This document shows positions 34,691 to 44,560 of a stretch of 64,000 nucleotides of DNA, piece by piece. Below the pieces are notes generated by a model, which was given only the letters and a program-made list of their open reading frames with translations, searched no databases and was not told where the DNA came from. A program made the translations under genes and the position numbers. Numbering within the stretch: position 1 is the first letter of the stretch; each line of letters begins with the position of its first letter. Origin of the DNA: Cristatella mucedo (lineage: Eukaryota; Bryozoa; Phylactolaemata; Cristatellidae); NCBI GenBank assembly GCA_009760855.2, contig WPIO01000005.1:9501501-9565500 (forward strand), given 5' to 3'.

Positions 34691-35050
34691 CTGTAAGTAA
34701 ATAACGCGTTTTATTACATACAAACCGCAAGCCAGCTCTGCTGTAAGTTGAACCTTAGCACCGAGGAGGAGGGACGCCTCCTCGCCGCAGCCGAAGCGAC
34801 GTGCTTCGAAAGTAGGCTGCGGCGGCGTCGGAAGAGAAGGCCAGCTCGCGGAGAATCATTTCGGTGAGCGTTCCCTAGATTGCGTCGTCGTAATTGGTCG
34901 ATCGCGTCAAAATCTCGTGGTCAAAATCGAGCAGCGTAAGTGGGCGGAAGGGGCACCCTTCGCCTGCACGCTGCCCCTGGTTCTTTAGCCGTAGCTTCGT
35001 GGACTAGAATGTAAATATAATTCGTGTATATAGCACCATAGGTATCAACT
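34691..35050. other. GC-rich unassigned block
   Basis: CpG-rich at about 34755-34990 with a GGAGGAGGGACGCCTCCTC hairpin near 34763. A CCAAT motif lies on the minus strand near 34892. No coding frame stands out. Confidence 0.4.
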
Positions 35051-35575
35051 TCAAGGTTTAGTCGCTCTCTTTTAGGTCACTTCATTCTTTGGCTCCAGCC
35101 TATCTCTCAGATCTACTCCCCCCACCAGGCCGAACATCGTACTACCCGCTTTTCGGAATCCAACAGTTGACCAATACCTCGTACAAACCTCAAATAATTT
35201 GGAGACCGTGTATTTAGTTTGTATGCTCCTAAACTCTGGAACTCACTCCCGACTTGCGTCACAACATCTCCTGACTTGACCACATTTAAAAAGAACCTAA
35301 AAACACACCTATTTAGGACAGCATTTGGTGGGTCCCGGTGATTCATCCTTCATGTGCTTATGCGTGCTGACACTGTACATGCTGCCACTAACCACATTTG
35401 CATGCTGACCCTGTGCAAGTCACCCCTAACCATGTTATTTATGTCGTTTATCAAGCACGATAATACTCAGCATTCAATCGCGTTTCCCTTTGCAGTAAAT
35501 GTAAAGCGCCTAGACAGAAATTGAGTTCTCTGAGATCATTTTATCAAGTGCATTATTATCTTTATTATTACTAAG
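35051..35575 (+). repeat. L2 LINE 3' end
   Basis: From the HSLAPAYLSDLLP block through the end of the polymerase and the 3' non-coding part to the hairpin and (ATT)n tail. Directly followed by another L2 piece in the same orientation. Confidence 0.88.
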
Positions 35576-36028
35576 AGCTGCATAACATTGCTAAAATTCA
35601 GCTACATAACAGTGCTAGAATTTGGGCTTGTTTAGATAAGGATACCGCGTCTAAGTTGGTCCATGCATTTGTGACATCCCGACTTGACTTCTGTAACTCA
35701 CTGCTTGCTGGCCTACCGGCATGTGCAATCACGCGATTACAGCTTGTGCAAAACTCTGCAGCTTGGCTTGTCTGTCGCGAGCGTCGCAGTTGCTACATCA
35801 CACCACTTCTCGCCGACCTGCACTGGCTACCAGTCAAGCAACGGATCGACTTAAAGGTTTAGTCGCTCACCATTAGGTCACTTCATTCTTTCACCCCAGC
35901 CTGTCTCTCAGATCTACTCCCCCACCAGGCCAAGCATCGTACCACCCGCATTTCGGAATCCTACAGTCTACCACTAACTCGTACAAACCTCAAATCCTAT
36001 GGAGACCGTGCATTTAGTTCGTATGCTC
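35576..36028 (+). repeat. L2 LINE fragment without its 3' end
   Basis: Plus-strand frame reads LVHAFVTSRLDFCNSLLAG, then VQNSAAWLVCRERRSCY and LHWLPVKQRIDLKV. This is the part that lies just upstream of what the preceding copy contains. The piece stops at the FGDRAFSSYAP block, where GC-rich sequence begins. The pair may be one rearranged L2. Confidence 0.85.
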
Positions 36029-36650
36029 CTTCTTCTTCATTGATGGCACGCCCGACCGCCGTCCACTTCCGTCGCTCATATCGAGGCCGCGTCTGCTACC
36101 CACTTCGAGGCTCCTCGCTTCAAAGCACGCTTCGGGGCGCCTGCGCCTTCCTCAAGCTTCCTCAAGCCTAAGCTGCATCGCTACTAGCGCTTCGCGTTTG
36201 TGGCCCAAGCAGCTCAGCGAGAAGGGAAGCCGCAGCAGCCGCCTGAGTGCGCCGAATCTCTAGCGCTTCGCTCGACGACGCCGCCGCCTCCACCGCCGCC
36301 TCGCGCTCGCGGGCACGTGGAGGGTTCTCAGAGCGAAGCAGCGATGCCCTGACGTCCGGGTCAAAGGGAAAGAACTCGCAGTCTGCGCTGGCTGTCCCGA
36401 GCTGCCCACTCGCTAAGCTCTCTGTCCGTATAGAATGCCATCGAAAAAAAAGCTTGAAACCTAACGACTGCTTCGAATCATGGGGAGATGAGGAAAACAC
36501 GCTGACCTCAACAGACTAAGCTATACGTCGCAATGGCTTCTATCCGTAGCAGTCGATTCGCCTGAGCGTAACGCTCTCGTGCGTCCAATGCGCACTGTCG
36601 CCGGAGCGTCCCCTAGAGCTTCGGGCTATTTACCCGTCCGCCGCTAGCGT
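36029..36650. other. CpG-rich block
   Basis: GC- and CpG-rich sequence with antisense open frames of about 90-110 codons on both strands (Ala/Glu/Arg-rich on the minus strand at 36168-36500). The minus frame has a non-repetitive stretch but no ATG context, splice sites or domain I can support. Confidence 0.35.
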
Positions 36651-36659
36651 AGTTGAGAC

Positions 36660-36667
36660 TATATAAG
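36660..36667 (+). promoter_or_regulatory. TATA box of a candidate gene
   Basis: TATATAAG in a CpG-rich setting, about 55 bases ahead of an ATG (36723) that opens a signal-peptide-like frame. Transcription would start near 36690. Confidence 0.45.
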
Positions 36668-36722
36668 AGCTCGATTCGCCTCGTCTCGGAAAGCTTTGTC
36701 ACCCGCTACATCATCTACTCTC

Positions 36723-36753
36723 ATGGGACCCGCGCTAGTGGCTCTTTGGCTTT

Positions 36754-36798
<45 letters not shown>

Positions 36799-36935
36799 AT
36801 GCGGCCCTAGACGCGTCGCAACCGGCTGCGCAACGGGCGAACGCATGTACGCAGTCGCGGAGGCGACGAGCGCAGCCGCTGCCGCCGCTACTTCTGCTGC
36901 TTCCTGCTGCAGGCGCCGGCGGTTGGCAGCAGTAG
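36723..36935 (+). CDS. Candidate first exon: signal peptide then poly-Ala
   Basis: The ATG follows a TATA box at the right distance. The frame starts MGPALVALWLS, which looks like a signal peptide core, and runs into about 14 Ala codons (GCG repeat at 36754-36796), then a Gln/Arg-rich and Leu/Pro-rich stretch to a TAG at 36933-36935. No strong donor lies in frame before the stop. A good AGGAG/GTAAGG donor is at about 36948 but belongs to another frame, which is poly-Gly and has no ATG. It may be a real promoter and exon, or a CpG-island coincidence around a GGC microsatellite. Confidence 0.25.
36754..36796. repeat. (GGC)14 trinucleotide repeat
   Basis: Uninterrupted GGC units just downstream of the TATA box. 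GGC repeats near promoters are length-variable in many genomes. Confidence 0.9.
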
Positions 36936-36990
36936 CAGCAGTAGGAGGTAAGGAGTTCGCTGTTCACGATCGAGGTAGTGGGCTTGATTA

Positions 36991-37150
36991 CTGACCTGTG
37001 CATGCCACCCTTAGCCATTTCGTCCTTGTTGCTTATTAAGCATTCTACCGCTGACCATTCGATCGTGCTTCCTTAGCAGATACTGTCAAGCGTCTAGAGA
37101 GAGATTGAGTTCTCTTAGGGCACTTTTTCAAATGTACTCATATTACTTTT
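36991..37150 (+). repeat. L2 3' end fragment
   Basis: The last 160 bp of L2: GACCTGTGCATGCC region, then the GTCTAGAGAGAGATTGAGTT hairpin region and tail. Confidence 0.8.
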
Positions 37151-37163
37151 CTTTTTAAAGTGG

Positions 37164-37250
37164 ACGAACCCTTACTCCAACTGCAAGAGGTGGCGAAAGC
37201 CGTTAAGGCTCATCTGCTGCTAGACGAGCTGAGGTTGTTAAATCAGCTTA
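37164..37250 (+). repeat. SINE-A 3' half
   Basis: It contains the CAACTGCAAGAGGTGG and GCCGTTAAGGC parts of the family body and ends GTTAAATCAGCTT. The tRNA-like head is absent. Confidence 0.7.
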
Positions 37251-38429
37251 TATTTGTTATAATTATTTGACATTTCTCCGTTCGCACGTCAACTGCCGAG
37301 CCCTCAACATGCACCCGCGACGTAGCGGCACTGCCGAGCAGCCCGCTAGCCCTCTCGTTGCAGCGAAGTGACGCAGCTCAGAAGCATAGCTTCGCTCTGG
37401 CCACAGTGCTTCCCCTGTCCGGTGCAGAGTAGAGATAACGCCTGAAAATCGTCAAATGCTCGTTACGGCGGCGGCGGCCGCTTCCGATAAGCGTGCCCTA
37501 ACCGAATCCGAGAGCAGTATAACCTCGCCGCTGGGGAGCTTCCTCGCTCGGCTACGGCGCTGGCCTGCTTTGGCACGACACGCCCAACAATGGCGGGCCG
37601 CTCGGCGGTCAGCAGTTAATCTGTCCTGCTGTTGGCCCCGTGCCCGTAGCAGGAAGGCGAAGGAAGGCGTGTTAGCTGTTTGCGGCCGTGGATGAGAGCC
37701 AGCGCCGGCGGGCTCTTATCGGGCGGAGCCACTGCGAGCCACGGCCGAGGTGACGGGGGAGTGGCCGCAGCGTATGGTGGCGGCTCGGTAGCGGCGGCGA
37801 GGGCTGGATAGGGAGCCATCCATTGTGAGTCATCGCCGCCAGGAGGCGGCTGCCTCCTGAGTCTGTAGACAGCGACCCGTGAGCATGAGTGGTGAGTGGA
37901 GTCAGTCAGAGGCAAATTGGAGCAGTCGATGGTTTTGGCTGCCCGGACGGGAGACGAGCGATCGGACTCATCGCCGACAGAATCGTGCTGCTGCTGCGTC
38001 TGCCCTTCGTCCCGCACGCGGACCGTTCTCCCCTCTCAGGCCGGACGCCAGCTCACGCGCGGTTCCCCCCTCCACTCCCGTCGGCCGCGCCTCTTCCGGG
38101 GTTTCGCCTGCGCCTTCGGGGACCGCGAGAGCTCTGGCGCCGGCGCTCACTTCTCGCTAGCTACCTATGCTCGCTGTGAGACGCCGCGAGCTGATGGCGA
38201 AAAAGCCTCGGCCAGCGCTATTAACGTCAGCTGCTGCCTCGAGTGTGCCGCCCTGCTCTGACGTAAGATATTGGCCCCCCCAGTGGCAGAGCAAGCTGAG
38301 CTCCCTTTTGGAGGTTCGACAAATTACCACAAACCACCGCAATCCACTCTAGCTAGGCTAACGTTGACCAGACATTAGCTTTGCCGAGCTCAAATTTGGG
38401 GCACATGTTGTAGTTCGCCTTGGCTTTGA
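37251..38429. other. CpG-rich block, no exon resolved
   Basis: Strongly CpG-rich at 37440-38270 with long antisense frames on both strands. The minus frame at 37616-38017 is Pro/Ala-rich and non-repetitive and follows a plausible acceptor (GTCTACAG near 37869), so an exon is possible but unproven. Otherwise this looks like a CpG island. Confidence 0.35.
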
Positions 38430-38652
38430 TCAATTGGTAGAATGCTTATGCTTGCTGACACTGTGCATGCTGCCACAAGCCACATTTGCATGCTGATCCT
38501 GTGCATTACATCCCTAACCACATTATTCATGTTGTTTATCAAGCATGATATTACTCAACATTCAATCGCGTTACTCTTTGCAAAAAAATGCAAAGCGCGT
38601 AGGAAGAGATTGAGTTCTCTGAGGCCGCTTTATCAAGTGGATTATTATAATA
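38430..38652 (+). repeat. L2 3' end fragment
   Basis: It starts near GCTTATGCTTGCTGACACT and ends with the hairpin GCGCGTAGGAAGAGATTGAG and an ATTATTATAA tail, 118 bp before the chitin-binding exon. Confidence 0.85.
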
Positions 38653-38770
38653 TGCACTTCATTGTGCACACACCCACTTATGCTAATGAGCTGCAGCAGC
38701 GAATTAAATCAAACGAGCACGTGTAAATGGTATGAAACTGCCAATAATAATATTTTCGTTTACTTCGCAG

Positions 38771-39279
38771 AACTCAATCAATTGCTAAAGTACGGCGAAG
38801 TCTTGAAAAATTATGAAAAACTCAGCTGCCGGTCGTGCTCACGAAGAGGCAACACCTACAAACCCATCGATGGCTGCCGCAGCTTTACTCAAGAGACTGC
38901 TCTCCTCCCAGCTGAAAAGCTCGACTGCCCAGCCGGTCTGCTTTTCAACGTTGGCAACTGTGTCTGCGACTGGCCGTGCAACGTCACCTGCGCCAGCACC
39001 CAAGAGACGACGGCGGCAGGCAGTACCCCTGTAGTGTCGACTGACAAAGTGACTCCGAGAGCGATCATATATACATCTGCTGGTGGTTTTTGTGGATCGT
39101 GTTCGCAGAGAGGCAGCACCTATAAACCCATCGACGGCTGCAGCAGCTTTACCCAAGAGACTGTGCTGCTTCCAGCACAAAAGCACGACTGCCCAGCTGG
39201 TCTGCTGTTCAATATTGGAAACTGCGTCTGCGATTGGCCGCATAACGTTACCTGTGCCTGCGCCCCAGGAAGTTCTTAA
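38771..39279 (+). CDS. Terminal exon with two variant chitin-binding (CBM14/peritrophin-A-like) domains
   Basis: The frame begins after a strong acceptor (TTTCGTTTACTTCGCAG) and ends at a TAA at 39277-39279, about 168 residues. Two repeats, at about 38824-38991 and 39090-39255, share CPAGLLFN(V/I)GNCVCDWP and NVTC, the hallmark of type-2 chitin-binding domains. They are about 80% identical, so a recent duplication. Each has seven Cys spaced CxxC-x12-C-x16-C-x10-C-x-C-x7-C. The usual third Cys after the aromatic pair is absent (SFTQ), while an extra CxC sits before DWP. A Thr/Ser-rich linker lies between. Such proteins are secreted and bind chitin in gut linings, cuticle or egg coats. No signal peptide exon is assigned; the exon enters in phase 1. 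Upstream exons could lie in the CpG-rich region. Confidence 0.72.
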
Positions 39280-39892
39280 TCTTGCAGTGCCATTTGTCCA
39301 CAGGCAGGGTCTCTTGCAGAGACCAAGGTAGGGCCACTCTATAATTATTGTGGCTTGTTTCCCCTCGTATCCACGAAGTACAGACCAATTACCCGTTGTT
39401 GCTGCTTTACAGTGGAAAGTGACTACAATCAGCCCTAATAATATTAATGTCGTATCGGAATGTTGTTGAACGTCGAGAATGCAGACACGAAAAGATTGTA
39501 CATATCGTGCAAACAATTTCTACCTTTCCGGCCGGGGAATATACTTTTTTGTTTGGTTCATTATTTAACTTTCTTAGTTTTTTAAATTGACTTGTATTGA
39601 GATATCTTTGATAAGCTGACAAAGAAGTAACCATTATAGGTTGGCACTTAAATTGAGACTGTGATCTATTAATATAGACAGCTTTTCCATTGCACCTATA
39701 GCTTGTCATCATCACGTCTAAGTTGAGATTTTTTCTTCTTGGTATCTGCGCTTCGGTAAGGTCATACGTTTGCGAGATTCAAGTAAAGTCGCGATACGTT
39801 GAAATTGTTGGGTCCACACTGTTTGTGCCATACCGGTGATATGAGGAAAACTGTTCAGGGCAACGAGTATACGTCACGTCTGAACAAGCAGC
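39280..39892. other. Spacer between the chitin-binding exon and the 177-codon ORF
   Basis: AT-rich; probably holds the 3' UTR of the chitin-binding gene, although no AATAAA is seen. The antisense frames at 38839-39516 and 39407-39715 have no support of their own. Confidence 0.4.
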
Positions 39893-40426
39893 ATGGGGAG
39901 ATTAAGGTCGATTGCGTCTTTGCGTCGTCTTTTATGGTTCACATCTAGCAACTTTGGATATTCGCTCTTGGGATCGTGCAAGCTCTTGACAGAAATTCTT
40001 GGCCGAGCAATCGAAAAACTGCCGGATGTGGTGCTTGAAAGCAACATCTTGATTTGGCTGGCGAACGATGAGGCACGACGCTATTCTCAGCGTACTGAAA
40101 ACGAAAACTTCATGATTAGTGAGAACCTCCTTCAATGTTGTGCCCACGAAATATTGAGGCACGAGGCTGACCCTCGGGATTCTCTTTGCGAAGGTGACTT
40201 GCTTGTCAGTGTCAGTACGCTGCCACGATGTCTTCTATGCGGCGAAAACTACTGCTACTTTCCCAATCGGCCCCCTCTAGGAATCAGGCCGATTGATTCC
40301 GAGTACAGCCAGCAAGCCAATTGCCTCATATTGCTGTTGCACATCTGCAATAGGATCATTCAAAGGGATACATCGCCTGAAGTAAAGGTACTGTACGAGA
40401 CAAGTGATCCAGATAGTTTCCGGTAA
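39893..40426 (+). CDS. Hypothetical protein, 177 codons, no family recognised
   Basis: The largest open frame here that is not transposon-derived, simple repeat or antisense to something better. It starts at an ATG with an in-frame TGA four codons upstream and has balanced composition (Leu, Glu, Asp, Arg, Ser) with nine or so Cys, including CLLCGENYC near residue 122. I see no signal peptide, membrane segment or known domain. The stop TAA at 40424 overlaps a GTAAGA donor, so the frame could instead be an exon ending at SDPDSF. AATAAA at 40559-40564 would suit a single-exon gene. It lies 0.6 kb past the chitin-binding exon on the same strand. A fragment of an unfamiliar transposon is the alternative. 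Confidence 0.42.
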   Translation: MGRLRSIASLRRLLWFTSSNFGYSLLGSCKLLTEILGRAIEKLPDVVLESNILIWLANDEARRYSQRTENENFMISENLLQCCAHEILRHEADPRDSLCEGDLLVSVSTLPRCLLCGENYCYFPNRPPLGIRPIDSEYSQQANCLILLLHICNRIIQRDTSPEVKVLYETSDPDSFR

Positions 40427-40558
40427 GAAGACTTCGCGGACAACCATTTCTAGTAATCGAATGTATGCTATTGGAGGACCATCTTCCAAAGGTAGTGGCA
40501 CAGACCGCGAGACCAGCAGCCTGAGAGATTTTACTTATATACCAGAAGCAGCTCCGTT

Positions 40559-40564
40559 AATAAA
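40559..40564 (+). terminator. AATAAA poly(A) signal for the 177-codon ORF
   Basis: Canonical hexamer 133 bases after the stop codon, in AT-rich sequence, just before a SINE-B remnant. Confidence 0.4.
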
Positions 40565-40602
40565 TTATTAAAGTGACTACCAGTGATTAGACGGTGGAGT
40601 TT

Positions 40603-40690
40603 ATAATATAATAAAACATAATTCATTTGTAGAGCGCCCGCATGTGCTTCACGTACGACACTGGGCTCAAGCCCACGACCTCACAAATGG
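40603..40690 (-). repeat. SINE-B remnant (minus)
   Basis: It has the tail (ATAATTCATTTGTAGAGCGCC on the plus strand) and the B box region (GGGCTCAAGCCC), then diverges. The tRNA-like head is not seen. Confidence 0.6.
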
Positions 40691-40898
40691 CGTGCCGAAG
40701 GAGGGAAGATGAACATATGTCGCGGGCGCTGGATCAGGAGTCTTCTATCAGTGGTCGCTAAATGGGCGCCTACTACAGCTGGTGGACGTCACCAGTTTAG
40801 GTCGTCCACGTGAGCACAACATCCTGGAAACGCCACTGGACCTCGCTCGTCGAATACATTCGCCTTGAAATTGATCGGGGCGAGCATCCTGACCACCA
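40691..40898. other. Short unassigned spacer
   Basis: No gene or repeat recognised. Confidence 0.4.
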
Positions 40899-41440
40899 AA
40901 ACGATAATAAAAATAAAAGGAATAAACTTGATAAAGTTCCCTTAGAGAACTCAATCTCGTTCTAGGCGCTTCACATTTGCTGCACTAGCTGAAAGCGCCT
41001 TATTGCACATGTCGGTCGGCCAGTAAGCAGTGAGTTACAGAAATCAAGACGGGATGTCACAAATGCACGGACAAAATTAGACATGGTATTACTATCCCAA
41101 CAAGCCCAAACTTTAGCAAAGCTTACGTAGCTGAAAGTAGGCAGACTTTATTGTGGAGCTGATAACGAATGGTCCCCTTTGGAACATGACATCTAGATTT
41201 CGTGCAGATTCAACAGGACATATGCTGGCAGAGCCAAGTTTTTGCGTTAGCCTTTTTTCAATTCCTGAATCACACTTGGTTTGTCCAAAACTAGTAAGTT
41301 ACTTTTATCATCATTCAATTTAAAAAATGTTGCTGCTATTCACGTGCGGAAGTCATCAATACATGCAGCAAGAGAGTTTAGAGAATTCGACCTGTTCGAA
41401 GGCTGGGAGGGATTAAAGCAAAGGCCAAACTAACTCGGCG
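40899..41440 (-). repeat. L2 LINE with internal deletion
   Basis: The minus strand 3' tail and hairpin at 40899-40990 join directly to the RT thumb-like region (41000-41430). About 480 bp found between them in other copies are missing. Confidence 0.8.
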
Positions 41441-42547
41441 ACAATGCACAAAAGAAGAGTGGCTCAATCGCACTCAGAAGCACCAGCCGGATGTATTTGT
41501 TCGCACTTGCAACAGCACCAGGCTCTGCAGTTCTCCCAGCTGAACGGGCCTCTGGTAGGGGCTTCAGCAGCAGAACTAATTCCCAGAACAAAAAGTCCAG
41601 GTATCACCCCTCCCCACTTCCAGCTTCGACTCATCTACCTCGTAAAACGAGGAATCAAGTCACAATAAAGCCTCATAAATCCACACTCGAGCAGTAACTT
41701 ATATCAATAGTCACGCCTCCTCGAACCATATGTGAATATTGAGGCACTCAGACCCGCTATAATTGTAACTGAGCCATAACCTGGCCACAGGGGAACTTGT
41801 TATACTTATAGGAAAGATCCTTATGGGTCACATATCACATTATGTAAGATGAGAAGTATAGCAGTGAATGAATTAAGGACAAACTTGGACTGCAGGTTGG
41901 TCGTGTGACGTGACCTCTACAGGGAACACGGAGACTAGCTGTCAGAATTGTAGACGAAACGTAGTCTGGCTACTATGCTGCGCCATGGTTACTGCAGTAG
42001 TGCTCAATGTTATCTTGTCCCGTCGGCCTACAATCTAGGATTTTTATGACATGTCTGAGACTTGACTTTCTTGAGTAGGAATCCTCGCATTGGCTAATCT
42101 GTAGCCTGCCTACTGTGGCAAGTCCGTATCTGAGATCGTGCCAAGCTGTAGACACGATAAACAGTAGAGAGCCAGAGCGACTAAAACCCGTTAGCTCCTA
42201 CCAGCTGGTCCTCAGCTGCGCCAGTGCAGCGTGCTGATGGAAATACTGCTGCCTGGCGTGTGTGGGGTTGCCGTGGTCAGCCGAGGCAGGTGGGATGGCC
42301 GATCGGAAGCGCTGCAATTCATATTAACACGTGTGATGAATAAGGTCAAGCGACACAGCTAAAAGCCAAAACAAGAGAGATGACGGGCCAGCTTCAAACG
42401 TCCACAAGTCAGGGTACATTAACGATGAGAAATTCAACAATTAAGTATGAAGCAGTGAGTGAGAAAGAGGCAGAGAGAGGAGAGAGACAGAGAAAGAAAG
42501 GAGAGAGACAGAGGCAGAGAGGAGAGAGAGAGAGAGGAGAGTGAGAA

Positions 42548-42606
<59 letters not shown>

Positions 42607-43222
42607 GTAGCGGCATCGCAAATTATAATCTGTCACCAAAACATTGCACACTTACTGTTTTTTTTACCTCAAAGGTGCGTGACCGAACACCGATGCAACT
42701 TTCGCATTGAAGCACGGCTAACGAGTCGTGGAAGGAACAGCTCCAAGACGCAAAAGTAAACTTGCACTATTGGAGCACAATGGCAAACAATACTGGCCGT
42801 AGCTCAAAACGTATCCCAAGCTTTTTCCTAATAATCTTCCGGCTTTGCATTACACGGCGCACGGGCAAGCCTTTTCCCGCTAATTAGTGGCCGTTAAACT
42901 CGCTTTATATATTGCATTAGAAAATTCGTGTGCAGAATATAACCCGTCGATTATGGAACATTCAGTAACAAATTCATGAAATAATTATCCACTCTCACGG
43001 AAGCCATAACTCATGTCTGTATGGGCCAAGTTTCAGAGGGTGAATCTGAATTCCTGCGCCTTGAACGGACACACCTTCGAGCGTTAGTGTCTGCGACTGC
43101 GGCGATACACAGTGCCACGTAGCGGTCACGTGGCACGCGCAGGTCTCAGAAGAGAATCCCAAAGCGTTGACCATCGTTACCATTACATATCTGCGAACCC
43201 TCTTCAAATAAAGGATTATTGC
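41441..43222. other. No recognisable gene; GA microsatellite inside
   Basis: Mixed sequence with short frames of no clear character. A long (GAGA)n tract lies at 42455-42605 and accounts for Arg/Glu-rich and Leu/Ser-rich frames on the two strands. Confidence 0.5.
42455..42605. repeat. (GA)n microsatellite
   Basis: About 150 bases of GAGA repeats with AAAG and CAGAG interruptions. The uninterrupted core runs from 42553 to about 42596. Confidence 0.92.
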
Positions 43223-43817
43223 TGTAACACCAAAGGCTCGGGCCACATACCAAGCGGCGTATCGCTTCTACTGAATGCGATTTGGTGCGCGTTTACGAAA
43301 AATATACAGGCCGCTACGGAATGAGCATTTCTGGCGCCAACCTACTTACTATTACTGTGGGGTCGTGAGCTCGTGGTGAGAATTCGGAAACAGCTGCACT
43401 CACAAATAGGGGATTTTACCTTAACTTTATTCACAAGTGCACAATTTCGCTGCGTGTCTAGTTCAGTTGTATCCTCACACTCGTAGGCTCTCAACAAAAC
43501 AAGCACTCTTACAGAGGAAATACGTCCTCGCACTTAGGCAACTTACGCCTGTAGTGGAGAACGAACCAAATAGACGGAGTTCCCTAACAACCGGAACTTA
43601 AATCCGACCGCAGAACTAGGATTCCAACTCCTCTTTTTCAAAGTCAGGGGAAGTTCCACCTTCGCAAACGCAGGATCTACCTCGTGCCGTCGTATTCCTG
43701 ACCGGAAATCTAGGGCTCTGCTTCCAGTGCAAAGGCAAGAATGCGCCCACCTTCACAAAGGCAAGAATACTGGGGCGGGGCCGTTTCGCCAACGAAAGCA
43801 TACCTTTATAATGCACC

Positions 43818-43837
43818 AGATATATATACATATATAC

Positions 43838-43885
<48 letters not shown>
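43818..43885. repeat. (TA)n/(CATA)n microsatellite
   Basis: TATATACATA units followed by pure TA repeats, then two copies of an ATAATGCACCA word on the flanks. It lies inside the second LTR-D copy. Confidence 0.9.
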
Positions 43886-43886
<1 letters not shown>

Positions 43887-44158
43887 GCACCATAATATAA
43901 TGCACCAGACTACTTGTAGCTTGCAGCGGCGAATCTCGTCGCGGAGATGCGCGCTCGAAGCGCGCACGCACGTACACTTTGCGAAAAATGCGAACCGCGG
44001 TTGCGCGGTATGCAACCGCGTGCAGTGGCGTCCACCGAATTCTCCTGGTACTGCCTCGCTCTGTCTCGTCAATCGCCTGCGAACAGCCCGCCCTCCTGCC
44101 TCGCTTTCACACGAAACGAGTCTTGTAACTGCCGGCGACGGCGTCGAAGCGAAGCCGA

Positions 44159-44194
44159 AGAAGAAAGAGCCCTGAGCTCAGGGCTCTTTCTTCT
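44159..44194. repeat. Perfect 36-bp palindrome
   Basis: An 18-base arm beginning AGAAGAAAGAGCCCTGAG is followed at once by its exact reverse complement, with GAGCTC at the centre. It could form a hairpin with no loop. The first LTR-D copy lacks it, so it arose in this copy. Confidence 0.92.
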
Positions 44195-44479
44195 GTTTGC
44201 TTTTCTTCTTTCTTCTTTCCTCCTTTCAGAAAGAGCTCGGCGCCTTCCTCCTCTGAAGTGACTAGCCGAGCAATGGGGTGTGCCCATAGAATGTAAGAAA
44301 TTCGTATCGTCACCCGACCACTGGATGAACAATCCCGGCCAGCTTGAGTGCCGTAAAGGTTCCAGACGATTCTTTTTGGACAGAGCTGTGGCCGAGGTTG
44401 ACAAGCCAACGGACATGCAAGCAGCCGTTGCTGCGGATTGCAAACTATTTTCAGAGGCCTAATCGCCGCAGCCGGTCGT

Positions 44480-44560
44480 ATATAATTTATTCTGTGCATA
44501 GCCCTAAGAGAACTTACTTTCCATTCAGGCATTTTGCAACTCGCTGCATAGGATACGGTA
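44480..44560 (-). repeat. SINE-B or L2 tail remnant (minus)
   Basis: The minus strand shows the decayed hairpin region (AAGTTCTCTTAGGGC) and a TAAATTAT tail. Too short to say whether it came from SINE-B or L2. Confidence 0.5.

Larger units (their letters stand above)
43223..44465 (-). mobile_element. LTR-D, second copy, truncated
   Basis: It starts TGTAACACCAAAGGCTCGG like the copy at 22728, keeps the CTTTATTCACAAG poly(A) area near 43425 and the ATTCTTTTTGGACAGAG word near 44369. It then loses similarity at about 44465, where a SINE-B/L2-type tail begins. It lacks the 121-bp tandem units but has gained a TA-repeat (43818-43885) and a 36-bp palindrome (44159-44194). No target duplication is found because one end is missing. 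Confidence 0.65.

Noticed and set aside
36168-36500. 110-codon minus frame, Ala/Glu/Arg-rich
   Set aside because: GC-rich DNA with an equally long antisense frame; no ATG context, splice sites or family recognised.
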